Assembly (NCBI GenBank): GCA_007693325.1
Contig: REDW01000128.1
Location: 1 to 44,828 of the forward strand
Length of the DNA: 44,828 bases
Direction: 5' to 3'
From: Spirochaetaceae bacterium
Lineage (GTDB): Bacteria; Spirochaetota; Spirochaetia; DSM-27196; PWMO01
Shown: positions 32,401-39,813 of the stretch, in pieces
Position numbering within the stretch: position 1 is the first letter of the stretch
Layout of the letters: every line of letters begins with the position of its first letter
The notes under the pieces: generated by a model
Seen by the model: only the letters and a program-made list of their open reading frames with translations
What the model was told of the DNA's origin: nothing
Databases searched by the model: none
Position numbers and translations under genes: made by a program

Positions 32401-32637
32401 GAAACGGCTGCCGCTCAGGTAGGCCGCAACGATGTTCTGCGAAAGCTGTGTGTGCGGGCCGGCGGCGGGGCCAAGCGGCAGATCGCACTGCTCGCGCATA
32501 ATCGATACACGGCGCTGGTCAGCCTTGCGGTACCAGAGGCTCTGGTGAAGCCCAAACACCGACCGCGAAGCGCGATATTCTTCCATTATTCTCGTCAATA
32601 ACTGCCCGAACGGCAGTAACTGCATTTTGTCACCCAT
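29470..32637 (-). CDS. ygfK: YgfK-type iron-sulfur flavoprotein (putative selenate reductase subunit)
   Basis: About 1055 residues. An N-terminal dihydroorotate-dehydrogenase-like barrel holds LSTMHGCPPDEIESICRYML. A glutamate-synthase-like iron-sulfur domain starts at about 458 (CYQAPCVAACP, CDHQCQFACTR). An FAD/NAD domain follows with AIIGAGPAGLSAAYFLA (about 555) and VVVGGGNTAMDAARAA. The C-terminus has two 4Fe-4S motifs, CLECSYVCNKCVEVCP and CNECGNCGHFCP. The name selenate reductase is historical; the family co-occurs with selenium-dependent molybdenum hydroxylases and probably reduces a purine-derived intermediate or supplies electrons. ATG 32637 has AGGAG seven bases upstream. It heads ygfK-ssnA and is divergent from the hydantoinase-like gene. 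Confidence 0.93.
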   Translation of the reverse strand: MGDKMQLLPFGQLLTRIMEEYRASRSVFGLHQSLWYRKADQRRVSIMREQCDLPLGPAAGPHTQLSQNIVAAYLSGSRFIELKTVQILDSLEIEKPCIDATDEAYNTEWSTELSLDKAWQEYARAWIALHLIEELWGLGGGRSGSDGRSFIFNMSVGYNMEGIEQQPMQQFIARMTDPRGEALFQGWLDEMESMLPELLAGSGLKPAPDATARVRERASGPICSSVTLSTMHGCPPDEIESICRYMLSEKRLDTCVKLNPTLLGYQDVRSILDRLGYDYVQLDRDGFDHDLKYPDAVGILTRLRRTAASIGRGFGVKLTNTLAVRNNRGRLPGDQMYLSGRALYPLAINLAARLSQEFDGDLPISYCAGITVHNAAAVLSTGIRPLTLCTVLLKPGGYGRQLQIARQLEQVADWQTQRIDVAALTRLAEQALGDRSVHKRFRGNDQVRIDGELPRYDCYQAPCVAACPIGQHVPEYIRLVGEERYGEALELIYERNALPSITGHICDHQCQFACTRLDYEGCLNIRELKKIAVERGTEEYRRTRQKPGVTRSQKCAIIGAGPAGLSAAYFLAREGFAVTVFEREANAGGVVRNVIPHFRLPVEAIERDIEFIAAEGVQFVFGADRQLTAAALREQGYGPIFVAIGAEVGTELELRGDTSRVVRSLDFLWGYRGNQKVVEVGSKVVVVGGGNTAMDAARAAVTLPGVTQVSVLYRRSEAEMPADREEYENALADGVTFHFLRNPEQIGKDGELRVRVMELGEPDDSGRRRPHATDVTETMVADTLITAIGERVDLQVLSAFGIPLGDSGFPRTNPQTLETQLEDVYLGGDARSGPSTVVQCIASGRRAADAITRKADAAWRRDEKLPRFDLQRQLEQISRRKITIVEQPDPRSYSDAAQFAATEYSRCLECSYVCNKCVEVCPNRANITVPTASDHLFNDPFQIVHLDAYCNECGNCGHFCPWSDKVPYRDKPTLFNSRQDFDNSRNDGWLLQGDSVWTRLDGTVAQLPLRNGRIENGTDGIGAGGSSADAERLRRLFEILYQQRPQLFEQMEAMR

Positions 32638-32655
32638 TGTCAAACTCCTGCCGGA

Positions 32656-32664
32656 ATTGTATCA
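32656..32664 (-). promoter_or_regulatory. Extended -10 element of the ygfK operon
   Basis: The minus strand reads TGATACAAT at 32664-32656, an extended -10 (TGnTACAAT). It has no good -35 and lies about 20 bases before the ygfK start codon, so the leader would be very short. Confidence 0.4.
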
Positions 32665-32763
32665 CCGTTGCGCCGGGTGCGCCACGACGATCTGCCGCAG
32701 TTGTGCCGTTTGATGACTGTTTTGCTTCTCAACCGGCCGATTATGGTCTATGATCAAAGAACA

Positions 32764-34119
32764 ATGATCGTCCGAAACGCACAACTCGCCCTACCAAACG
32801 CCGATTCACCGGTTGGTGGGGATCTACGCATCAAAGACGGACTGATCCGCGAGATTGGCACCGCGCTCTCGGGATCAGATGAGGCAATAGACGCCGAGGG
32901 ACTGCTGGTGATGCCCGGCGCCATCGACCCGCACGTCCACTTCTTTGATCCCGGGTACAATCACAAGGAAGACTTCTACCACGGAACCGCGGCATCGGCC
33001 AGTGGCGGAGTGACTACCGTAATCGATATGCCCGATACCTCGGACCCGGCGGCAATCGACGCCGCCAGCATTCGCGCCAAGCGTGATCACGTTGCCGCGC
33101 GCGCCGTGATTGACTTTGGGTTCTTCGGCGGTATCTCGGGTCTGCTCTGCGATGACAGGCTGGAGCAGCGCATCGCCGAGATGTCCACCGAGGTATGCGG
33201 GATCAAGACCTATGCAACCTCCGGTGCCGAGCACTTCCCGCGCGTCTCGCACTACCAGTACTGGAGGATCCTCGAGCTGACGCGCAAGCACAACTGCATC
33301 GTGCTGGTACACGCCGAGGACTTTGACTACGTCAACGGGGCAACCCCGGATGCACGCGCCGGCGGCGACGGCGGAATGCAGTTCTACCGCTCGCGGCCCG
33401 AGATTGCCGAGACCCTGTCGGTCTTCTCGGTTAGCGAGATCGCCGAGCAACTCGGTGCGCAGATGCACATCGTACACCTCGGGACCGCACGCGCCGCGGA
33501 AATTGTAGCAGGGCGGCGCTTCTCCAGCGGTGAGACCTGTCCGCAGTACCTCGAGTTTGACTGCAACGACTTTGAACGAATTGGTGCAGCTCTCAAGATC
33601 ACGCCGCCGGTCAAGGGGCCGCAGAATAAAGCGGCACTGTGGCGCATGCTCGCCGAGGGTGCTATCGATTTTGTGGCATCCGATCACGCGCCGGGAACGG
33701 TTGAAGAGAAGAGCACCGGCAGCATCTGGACCGACTACGCCGGCATTCCCGGCGGTCCGATCCTGTTTCCGTACGTCTTTTCCGAAGGCTATCTGGCGGG
33801 GCGCTTCGGCTTGAAGCGCCTGTTGCAGATCTGCAGTCAAGCCGCCGCCGAGCGCTACCGCATAGCCGACCGCAAGGGATCGATAGCCGTCGGCAAAGAC
33901 GCAGATCTGGTCTTTGTCGATCCCGACGGAACAACGCTGATTCGGGGCGCGGATTCACTGTCAAAGGGAAAGGTGACGCCCTACGAAGGGCGCACGCTGC
34001 GCGGCAGAGTGATCAGAACGATGCTGCGAGGCAACACGGTTTATCATGCCGATCAGGGGATCCTGAGCGAACCGGGAAGCGGCGCGTTTGTGCGTCCCAA
34101 CCTGGACGATTCACAATAG
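32764..34119 (+). CDS. Hydantoinase/allantoinase-like cyclic amidohydrolase
   Basis: A 451-residue metal-dependent cyclic amidohydrolase of the dihydropyrimidinase/allantoinase group. Metal ligands: PGAIDPHVHFFDPG (HxH), the carboxylated Lys in CGIKTYATS, His in VLVHAEDFD, His in MHIVHLGTA and Asp in FVASDHAPG. HKEDFYHGTAASASGGVTTV resembles allantoinases. It should open a hydantoin or ureide ring by hydrolysis. In anaerobic purine clusters a hydantoinase-like gene accompanies ssnA, ygfK and ygeWXY. I place the start at ATG 32764 (MIVRNAQLAL), where similarity begins; a -10-like TATGAT ends ten bases upstream and no Shine-Dalgarno is visible. The substrate is unproven. Confidence 0.87.
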   Translation: MIVRNAQLALPNADSPVGGDLRIKDGLIREIGTALSGSDEAIDAEGLLVMPGAIDPHVHFFDPGYNHKEDFYHGTAASASGGVTTVIDMPDTSDPAAIDAASIRAKRDHVAARAVIDFGFFGGISGLLCDDRLEQRIAEMSTEVCGIKTYATSGAEHFPRVSHYQYWRILELTRKHNCIVLVHAEDFDYVNGATPDARAGGDGGMQFYRSRPEIAETLSVFSVSEIAEQLGAQMHIVHLGTARAAEIVAGRRFSSGETCPQYLEFDCNDFERIGAALKITPPVKGPQNKAALWRMLAEGAIDFVASDHAPGTVEEKSTGSIWTDYAGIPGGPILFPYVFSEGYLAGRFGLKRLLQICSQAAAERYRIADRKGSIAVGKDADLVFVDPDGTTLIRGADSLSKGKVTPYEGRTLRGRVIRTMLRGNTVYHADQGILSEPGSGAFVRPNLDDSQ

Positions 34120-34137
34120 TCTACAAGAGTCTACAAG
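34118..34137. repeat. Tandem 10-base repeat
   Basis: AGTCTACAAG occurs twice in direct succession (34118-34127, 34128-34137), starting within the stop codon of the amidohydrolase gene. A degenerate third copy begins at 34138. It may come from slipped replication; no function is evident. Confidence 0.7.
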
Positions 34138-34167
34138 CAATCTACCGAAGAAGGGAGTACGACGGAC

Positions 34168-35364
34168 ATGACAAAACACGAACAGGTTCTCAAACTGTCG
34201 CGGCAGTACGCTGAGGACACAACAGCTGACCTGGCCAGGCTGGTGCAGACCCGCTCCTTTGGCGGCGAAGAAGGCGCCGTCCTGGCAGAGATCGAAAAGC
34301 TGTGTCGCGGCTACGGCTTTGACGAAGTGCGCTACGATGGACTGGGCAACCTCATCTGCCGCGTAGGCAACGGCCCCAGGTCAATTGCAATCGACGCCCA
34401 CGTTGATACCGTGCTGGTTGGTGACGAGTCACAGTGGACCCGCGACCCCTTCTCGGGCGTGGTTGAAGACGGCTGGTTGCACGGGCGCGGCTCGTCAGAT
34501 CAGAAGGGTGGTGCTGCCTCCATGATCAGCGCCGGGCGCATTCTCAAAGAAATGAAGTATGACGGCCCCTACTCGGTCTATTTCACGTTCACCGTCTTTG
34601 AGGAAGACTGCGACGGCATGTGCTGGCGCTACCTTATAGAGGAAGAGAAGCTCGTGCCGGATTTTGCGGTCTCCACCGAGCCAACCAGCTGCAACCTCTA
34701 TCGCGGCCAACGCGGGCGGATGGAGATGGAGGTCTTCTTCAAGGGAATCTCGTGTCACGGCAGCGCGCCCGAGCGCGGTGTAAACGCATCCTACAAGGCT
34801 GCCCGCACGATACTGGCACTCGAGCAACTGAACGAGAAGCTGCCGCCCGATGAAGACGGCTTTCTGGGCAAGGGCACAATTGTGGTCAGCCAGGTGCAGG
34901 CCAACGGACCGTCGCAGTGCGCGGTCCCCGACCAGGCACGGCTGTACATCGATCGCCGGCTTACCTGGGGCGAGACCAAGGAGCTGGCCGTACAGCAGGT
35001 TATGCAGGCAGGAGGAGACGAGGTCGACCGGGTTGAAATCCCCCAGTACAGCAACACCAGCTGGAAGGGTACCACCTACGGTCAAGAGCTCTACTTCCCC
35101 ACCTGGAAGATCGATGCCGATCACCCGCTGGTTCAGTCCGGTGTTGCCGCGTATCGCGGACTCTTTGACAGGGACCCGCTGGTCGACAAGTGGACCTTTT
35201 CCACCAACGGAGTCTCAATCTGCGGTATGCACAAGATTCCATTGATCGGGTTTGGCCCCGGAGACGAAGACCAGGCACACGCGCCGAATGAAAAACTGCG
35301 CGTTGCCGACCTGCCAATAGCAGCGGCGTTCTACGCCGCGTTGGCATACGAACTGCCGCAATAG
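34168..35364 (+). CDS. ygeY: YgeY-family M20 hydrolase
   Basis: A 398-residue zinc hydrolase of the M20 peptidase fold. Ligands and catalytic residues: IDAHVDTVLVGD (His, catalytic Asp), GRGSSDQKGG (bridging Asp), TVFEEDCDG (catalytic Glu pair) and the distal His in QAHAPNEK. The dimerisation-domain motif SCHGSAPERGVNA is also present. It matches YgeY, the hydrolase named for its link with selenium-dependent molybdenum hydroxylases and likely to cleave a carbamoyl or ureido intermediate of purine breakdown. GGGAG lies about 11 bases before the ATG. It follows the hydantoinase-like gene and precedes the hydroxylase gene on the same strand, so these form one operon. Confidence 0.93.
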   Translation: MTKHEQVLKLSRQYAEDTTADLARLVQTRSFGGEEGAVLAEIEKLCRGYGFDEVRYDGLGNLICRVGNGPRSIAIDAHVDTVLVGDESQWTRDPFSGVVEDGWLHGRGSSDQKGGAASMISAGRILKEMKYDGPYSVYFTFTVFEEDCDGMCWRYLIEEEKLVPDFAVSTEPTSCNLYRGQRGRMEMEVFFKGISCHGSAPERGVNASYKAARTILALEQLNEKLPPDEDGFLGKGTIVVSQVQANGPSQCAVPDQARLYIDRRLTWGETKELAVQQVMQAGGDEVDRVEIPQYSNTSWKGTTYGQELYFPTWKIDADHPLVQSGVAAYRGLFDRDPLVDKWTFSTNGVSICGMHKIPLIGFGPGDEDQAHAPNEKLRVADLPIAAAFYAALAYELPQ

Positions 35365-35389
35365 TCAGCGGCACACACGGGGGTAGGTT

Positions 35390-38191
35390 GTGAAAACGGC
35401 GCTTGTCTTTACGCTGAATGGAACCAGAGTTGAAGCAGACCCTCAGCCGAGCCGTACGCTGCTGGAGTGGCTGCGCGACGAGCGCGGCCTGATCGGTACC
35501 AAGAACGGCTGCGGCGTAGGCCAATGCGGTGCGTGCAGCGTGCTGATAGACGGAACGGTCAGACGCGCCTGCGTTGTGAAGCTTTCAAGCGTCGGCGGCA
35601 GCGTCATCGAGACCATCGAGTCGCTGGGCAGCGCCGACGAGCTAGACCCGATTCAGCAGGCATTTGTAGCCGAAGGCGCCGTGCAGTGCGGTTTCTGCAC
35701 CCCCGGGATGGTGATGGCGGGCAAGGCGCTGCTTGCGGCCAACCCGCAACCGAGCGAAACCGACATCCGCCAGGCGTTGCAGCCCAATCTGTGTCGCTGC
35801 ACCGGCTATACGTCGATCATCCGCGCGCTACAGCGCGCCGCGGGCCTGCCGATACAGGCAGCCGACGGTACAACCTCACGCCCGTCGGACGCAGCTGGAG
35901 ACGGTGGACCGCCGCAATCCGGCACGCAGGCTGGTCCGGACAGCAGCGAGCAGCCCGGCGCGGCATCGACTACGGCTACGGCTACGGTAACCAAACCTGA
36001 ACTTGCCACCGCCACCTGGTCGGTTGTGGGCACCTCCCCGGTGCGCAAAGACGCGGTGGCCAAAGTACGGGGAGAACGCGTCTTTGCTGACGACTACAAC
36101 GTTCCCGATCAGCTCTACGGCGCCTTTGCCTTCAGCGAGCAGCACCACGCCCGCGTGACTGCGCTTGACTGCAGTGCCGCAGAAGCGGTGCCGGGTGTGG
36201 TGCGCGTATTGACCGCCGCGGACATCCCCGGGCGCAACGGCTTTGGGCTGCAACTGCCGCACCAGCCGGTGTTTGCCGATACGGTAGTGCGCTACCGCGG
36301 CGAACCACTGGCGCTGGTGGTGGCCGAAACCGTGCGTGCGGCGCGCAAGGCGGCACGGCTGGTCAGCGCACGCTACGAGCCGTTGCCGGTGTTGCACAAC
36401 CCCGACGAGGCGCTGGCCGAAGGCGCGCCGCAGTTGCACCAGGAAGGCAACACAGCCGAGACCATGCGCTTCCGCCGCGGTGACGTGGACCGCGCTTTCG
36501 CCGAGGCCGACGTGGTGGTGGAAGGAGAATACTGTACTCCCTCTGTTGAACACGCCTACCTGGAACCCGAAAGCTGCCTGGCGGTTCCGGCGGACTCACC
36601 CAGGATTACGGTCTACAGCGCCAATCAGGGTTCCGGTGCGTTTCGCGACATGATTGCCGCCAGCCTGGCAATTGACCCCGCAGACGTGCGCGTGATCTTC
36701 ACGCCCGCCGGCGGCGGTTTTGGCGGCAAAGAGGAGCCTACGGTGCAGATTCAGGCCTGCCTGGCAGCACTGCTGCTGCAGCGGCCGGTCAAACTGACGC
36801 TGGATCGCAGCGCTTCTGTACGGATAAGCACCAAGCGTCACGCAGCGCGGATCAGAATGCGTCACGCTGTCAAGCGCGACGGCACGCTGCTGGGAATAGA
36901 AACCTACACCGTCTGCGACGCCGGCGCCTACCTTTCACTGACCCGACCGGTCATCTTTCGCACCGTAGTCATGGCGGGGGGACCATACCAGATCCCCAAC
37001 GCGCGGTTGGAGTCACACGGTGTCTACACCAACACTAATCCTGCCGGAGCGTTTCGCGGCTTCGGCAGCACCCAGATCTGTTACGCCTCCGAGCTGCAGA
37101 TGGACAAGATTGCAGACCAGCTCGGCATCGACCCGATCGAGTTGCGACGCAGGAACGCGCTGGCCCCCGGCAAGACTACCACTATGGGGCATCGGCTTTC
37201 ATCGGGGGTTGGCTACCTCGCTACGGTGGATCGGGTGGCCGAGGCACTGGAGATCGCGCGCAACACCATCGAGCCCGCGCCCGGCAAGCGTCTCGGCGTC
37301 GGGTTTGCCAGCGCGTACAAGAACGTCGGCATCGGAAAGGGATTGCCCGATGAGGCCTCGGCGGCAATTGAGCTGGGTCCCGGCGGACAGTTCACCGTCT
37401 ACGTGGGAGCAACCGATATCGGTCAGGGCTCGGACACCGTTATGGCGCAGATTGCCGCGGACACGCTCGGAGTAGCGTACGAGACGGTATCGGTTGTATC
37501 GAGCGACACCGCGCGCTGTCCGGACGCCGGCATGACCACCGCGTCGCGCCAGACCTACATCAGCGGTAACGCCGTGGCGTGTGCTGCGCGGACGCTCAAG
37601 TCGCGGCTGGACCAACTCGGCGGTACACCGGCAGAGATCTACGCCGCAACCGCAGACCCGGCGCAGTTGCGCGTCGAGGAACGCTATCGCCCGCCGGCAA
37701 CTGCTAAACCACCGGAGGTTTTTGAAGAAGCCGATACGTCGGGCCCCGAGGGGCTAGCGGTGCATTTCAACTACTGCTACACAACAATGGCGGCGATCAT
37801 CGAAATTGCTCCCGACGGTGGAGATCTCAAGGTGCTGAAGCTGATTACCGCGCAGGATGTCGGACGCGCACTGCACCCACAGAATGTGTACGGACAGATC
37901 GAAGGCGCAGCGGTCATGGGCTACGGCTTCGGCGTCTCGGAACGGTTTGAATGCGGGCGTAACGGCAAGGCGACGCTTTCGCTGGATGCGCTGGGGCTGC
38001 CGCGCAGTCTGGATTCACCGGCGCTGCAGAGCTTCATTGTTGAGGAGCCGGCCGCCGATGGCCCGTTTGGAGCCAAGGGCCTGGGCGAGATTCCACTCAA
38101 TCCGGCGGCTCCAGCGATAGCGGCGGCCATTCACAACGCCATCGGGCGCTATATCGACACACTCCCGCTCGGCGAGGCGCTCCCCGGTTAA
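35390..38191 (+). CDS. xdhD: Fused iron-sulfur/molybdenum hydroxylase, XdhD type (xanthine-dehydrogenase family)
   Basis: A 933-residue fusion of a small iron-sulfur subunit and the large molybdenum subunit. 2Fe-2S ligands: Cys41, Cys46, Cys49, Cys61 in the plant-type domain and Cys100, Cys103, Cys135, Cys137 in the helical domain. A low-complexity linker rich in Ala, Thr and Ser (about 150-200) joins it to the molybdenum domain, with GGGFGGKEE, EHAYLEPE, GAFRGFGSTQ and the catalytic Glu in GAKGLGEIP. Length and layout match E. coli XdhD/YgfN. It lacks an FAD domain. The substrate is probably xanthine, hypoxanthine or a related purine. The GTG start follows TAGG. Dependence on labile selenium is common in this subgroup but cannot be seen here. 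Confidence 0.93.
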   Translation: MKTALVFTLNGTRVEADPQPSRTLLEWLRDERGLIGTKNGCGVGQCGACSVLIDGTVRRACVVKLSSVGGSVIETIESLGSADELDPIQQAFVAEGAVQCGFCTPGMVMAGKALLAANPQPSETDIRQALQPNLCRCTGYTSIIRALQRAAGLPIQAADGTTSRPSDAAGDGGPPQSGTQAGPDSSEQPGAASTTATATVTKPELATATWSVVGTSPVRKDAVAKVRGERVFADDYNVPDQLYGAFAFSEQHHARVTALDCSAAEAVPGVVRVLTAADIPGRNGFGLQLPHQPVFADTVVRYRGEPLALVVAETVRAARKAARLVSARYEPLPVLHNPDEALAEGAPQLHQEGNTAETMRFRRGDVDRAFAEADVVVEGEYCTPSVEHAYLEPESCLAVPADSPRITVYSANQGSGAFRDMIAASLAIDPADVRVIFTPAGGGFGGKEEPTVQIQACLAALLLQRPVKLTLDRSASVRISTKRHAARIRMRHAVKRDGTLLGIETYTVCDAGAYLSLTRPVIFRTVVMAGGPYQIPNARLESHGVYTNTNPAGAFRGFGSTQICYASELQMDKIADQLGIDPIELRRRNALAPGKTTTMGHRLSSGVGYLATVDRVAEALEIARNTIEPAPGKRLGVGFASAYKNVGIGKGLPDEASAAIELGPGGQFTVYVGATDIGQGSDTVMAQIAADTLGVAYETVSVVSSDTARCPDAGMTTASRQTYISGNAVACAARTLKSRLDQLGGTPAEIYAATADPAQLRVEERYRPPATAKPPEVFEEADTSGPEGLAVHFNYCYTTMAAIIEIAPDGGDLKVLKLITAQDVGRALHPQNVYGQIEGAAVMGYGFGVSERFECGRNGKATLSLDALGLPRSLDSPALQSFIVEEPAADGPFGAKGLGEIPLNPAAPAIAAAIHNAIGRYIDTLPLGEALPG

Positions 38192-38208
38192 ACGCCGTCA
38201 GCCGGCAG

Positions 38209-38227
38209 CGCGCCGGCAGCCGGCGCG
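38209..38227. terminator. Hairpin between convergent xdhD and PLP-enzyme genes
   Basis: CGCGCCGG-cag-CCGGCGCG is a perfect eight-base stem with a three-base loop between two convergent stop codons (38191 and 38244). There is no T run on either side. It is a likely bidirectional terminator. Confidence 0.5.
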
Positions 38228-38243
38228 ATATCGTGGCAGCGCG

Positions 38244-39704
38244 CTACGAAGCGACCTCGCGGTTGAACTCATCGATCATCTCATCGATCCTGGTCACGCT
38301 CTGCTGGACGTCGGTCCAGTATTCGGGATCGTACCACTGGGCATTGAGTTCCTCACTGGTCTTGCCCTGCTGTTCGATCCAGGTGTAGTACTTGAGGTTA
38401 TGCACCCGCAGCCGCTCGTAGTAGGTCAGCTCGAGCGCGTTTTCGATTCCCTGGTGCTCGATGGCGCCTGCCATCGCGCGCGCTGCTGCCAGCTCGCTCA
38501 AGGCACCCTCGGACGCAACCAGATCATCTACGCGCGACTGGTAGAGCTGCATAGAATCGGTAAACGCGGTAACCAGGACATCGTTGCTGCCGAGTTCCCA
38601 GTAGCGCGCGGCCTTGATAGCTGAAAGCAGGTTGGCAATCCCCGATATTCCCAGCTTGTCGAGCACCGCGATGGTGGCGGAGTCCACACCGATATCTGTC
38701 AGATAGGAGTGGCCCGCCGGTTCGTTGAATACGCGCATCAGGTCGATGCAGTCCTGGTCATGGATTCCGGTGATCATATCGGTGTTACGCACGTTGTGAA
38801 TCCACGGCACGTGCTTGTCGCCGATGCCCTCGATGCGGTGATCACCAAAACCGTTACGCAGCAGCGTTGGACACTGCAGCGCCTCCGAGGCAATGATCTT
38901 GCTGGTTGGATAGAGCTGCTTCAGCAGATCCCCGGCAGCCAGCGTGCCGCCGGACCCGGTGGTTGCGGTGAACCCCGCGTAGCGCGCGCCATTGGCACAC
39001 GCCGCCGCTATTACCTCGGCCAGCGCGTTTCCGGTCACCTCGTAGTGCCACAGGTAATTGCCCAGTTCAGCAAACTGGTTGAAGATCACCACGTCGTCAC
39101 CGCGCTCGCGATCTATCTGGTGACAGGCGTCAAAAATCTCTTTGACGTTGCTTTCGGTTCCCGGAGTCGAGATCACCTCACCGGCAATCTGCTTGAGCCA
39201 CTCGAAGCGTTCGCGGCTCATACCCTCAGGCAGAATGGCGATCGATTCGCAGCCGAGCAGCGCCGAGTTGTACGCCCCGCCGCGGCAGTAGTTGCCGGTA
39301 GACGGCCAGACGGCCTTCTGGCGCTGCGAGTCGAAGCTGCCGCTTATGAGCGCCGGCGCCAGACAGCCGTAGGTGGCGCCTACCTTGTGCGCGCCGGTGG
39401 GAAACCAGTGCCCCACCAGGCCGATGATGCGCGCCGCTACGCCGGTCAAAGCCGAGGGGAGCTCAATGGCGTTGACTGCTGCGTAGCCGCCGCCATGTTC
39501 TACCGGCTCGTTCTTCCAGGTGATGCGAAACAGGTTGGCAGGGTCCACATCCCACAATCCCACGCTCTTGAGCCGCTCCTTGATCTGCTGTCCGATAGCG
39601 GCGGGATTGCGCAGCTCACCAAACGTGGGCAGGACTACACCCCGCTCGCGACAGCGAGCAATATTCTTCTTGCGGATGTCCGCATTGCCTTTCAGATTAA
39701 TCAT
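38244..39704 (-). CDS. Fold-type II PLP-dependent enzyme of unknown substrate
   Basis: A 486-residue enzyme of the tryptophan-synthase-beta/cysteine-synthase superfamily. The PLP lysine is probably in PTGAHKVGATYG (about residues 102-113); the phosphate-binding loop is TGSGGTLAAG, and STGNYCRGGAYNS replaces the usual S-x-GN loop. It is longer than typical cysteine synthases, with a C-terminal extension rich in Glu and Tyr. It lies divergent from ygeW, with a TATAGT -10 on the minus strand (39741-39736), and is surrounded by purine-catabolic genes. It is clearly different from the YgeX encoded nearby. A lyase or beta-replacement step on an amino acid such as diaminopropionate or carbamoylated serine would fit, but this is speculation. 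Confidence 0.8.
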   Translation of the reverse strand: MINLKGNADIRKKNIARCRERGVVLPTFGELRNPAAIGQQIKERLKSVGLWDVDPANLFRITWKNEPVEHGGGYAAVNAIELPSALTGVAARIIGLVGHWFPTGAHKVGATYGCLAPALISGSFDSQRQKAVWPSTGNYCRGGAYNSALLGCESIAILPEGMSRERFEWLKQIAGEVISTPGTESNVKEIFDACHQIDRERGDDVVIFNQFAELGNYLWHYEVTGNALAEVIAAACANGARYAGFTATTGSGGTLAAGDLLKQLYPTSKIIASEALQCPTLLRNGFGDHRIEGIGDKHVPWIHNVRNTDMITGIHDQDCIDLMRVFNEPAGHSYLTDIGVDSATIAVLDKLGISGIANLLSAIKAARYWELGSNDVLVTAFTDSMQLYQSRVDDLVASEGALSELAAARAMAGAIEHQGIENALELTYYERLRVHNLKYYTWIEQQGKTSEELNAQWYDPEYWTDVQQSVTRIDEMIDEFNREVAS

Positions 39705-39778
39705 GGCGCACCTCTTCTGCTGAATCGTATCTGCTACTATAGCTCACAACGAGCGGCCTGGCTACCAGAAAACAGGAC

Positions 39779-39807
39779 TTGGCCGCTACACTATAGCCGG
39801 ATATAAT
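39779..39807 (+). promoter_or_regulatory. Predicted promoter of ygeW; transcript may be leaderless
   Basis: TTGGCC (39779-39784) and a perfect TATAAT (39802-39807) are separated by 17 bases. The ygeW ATG begins at 39814, seven bases after the -10, about where transcription would start. Confidence 0.6.
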
Positions 39808-39813
39808 GCACGC

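Noticed and set aside
31771-32601. Plus-strand open frame of 276 codons opposite ygfK
   Set aside because: Antisense to the conserved N-terminal domain of ygfK; no independent evidence of coding.
32668-32763. Longer N-terminus of the hydantoinase-like protein
   Set aside because: These 32 codons precede the conserved MIVRNAQL start, contain the likely promoter and lack family similarity.
35390-38191. Selenoprotein with in-frame UGA in the XdhD-type hydroxylase
   Set aside because: The frame is uninterrupted; selenium in this enzyme group is a labile ligand rather than selenocysteine, and no SECIS-like element was sought or seen.
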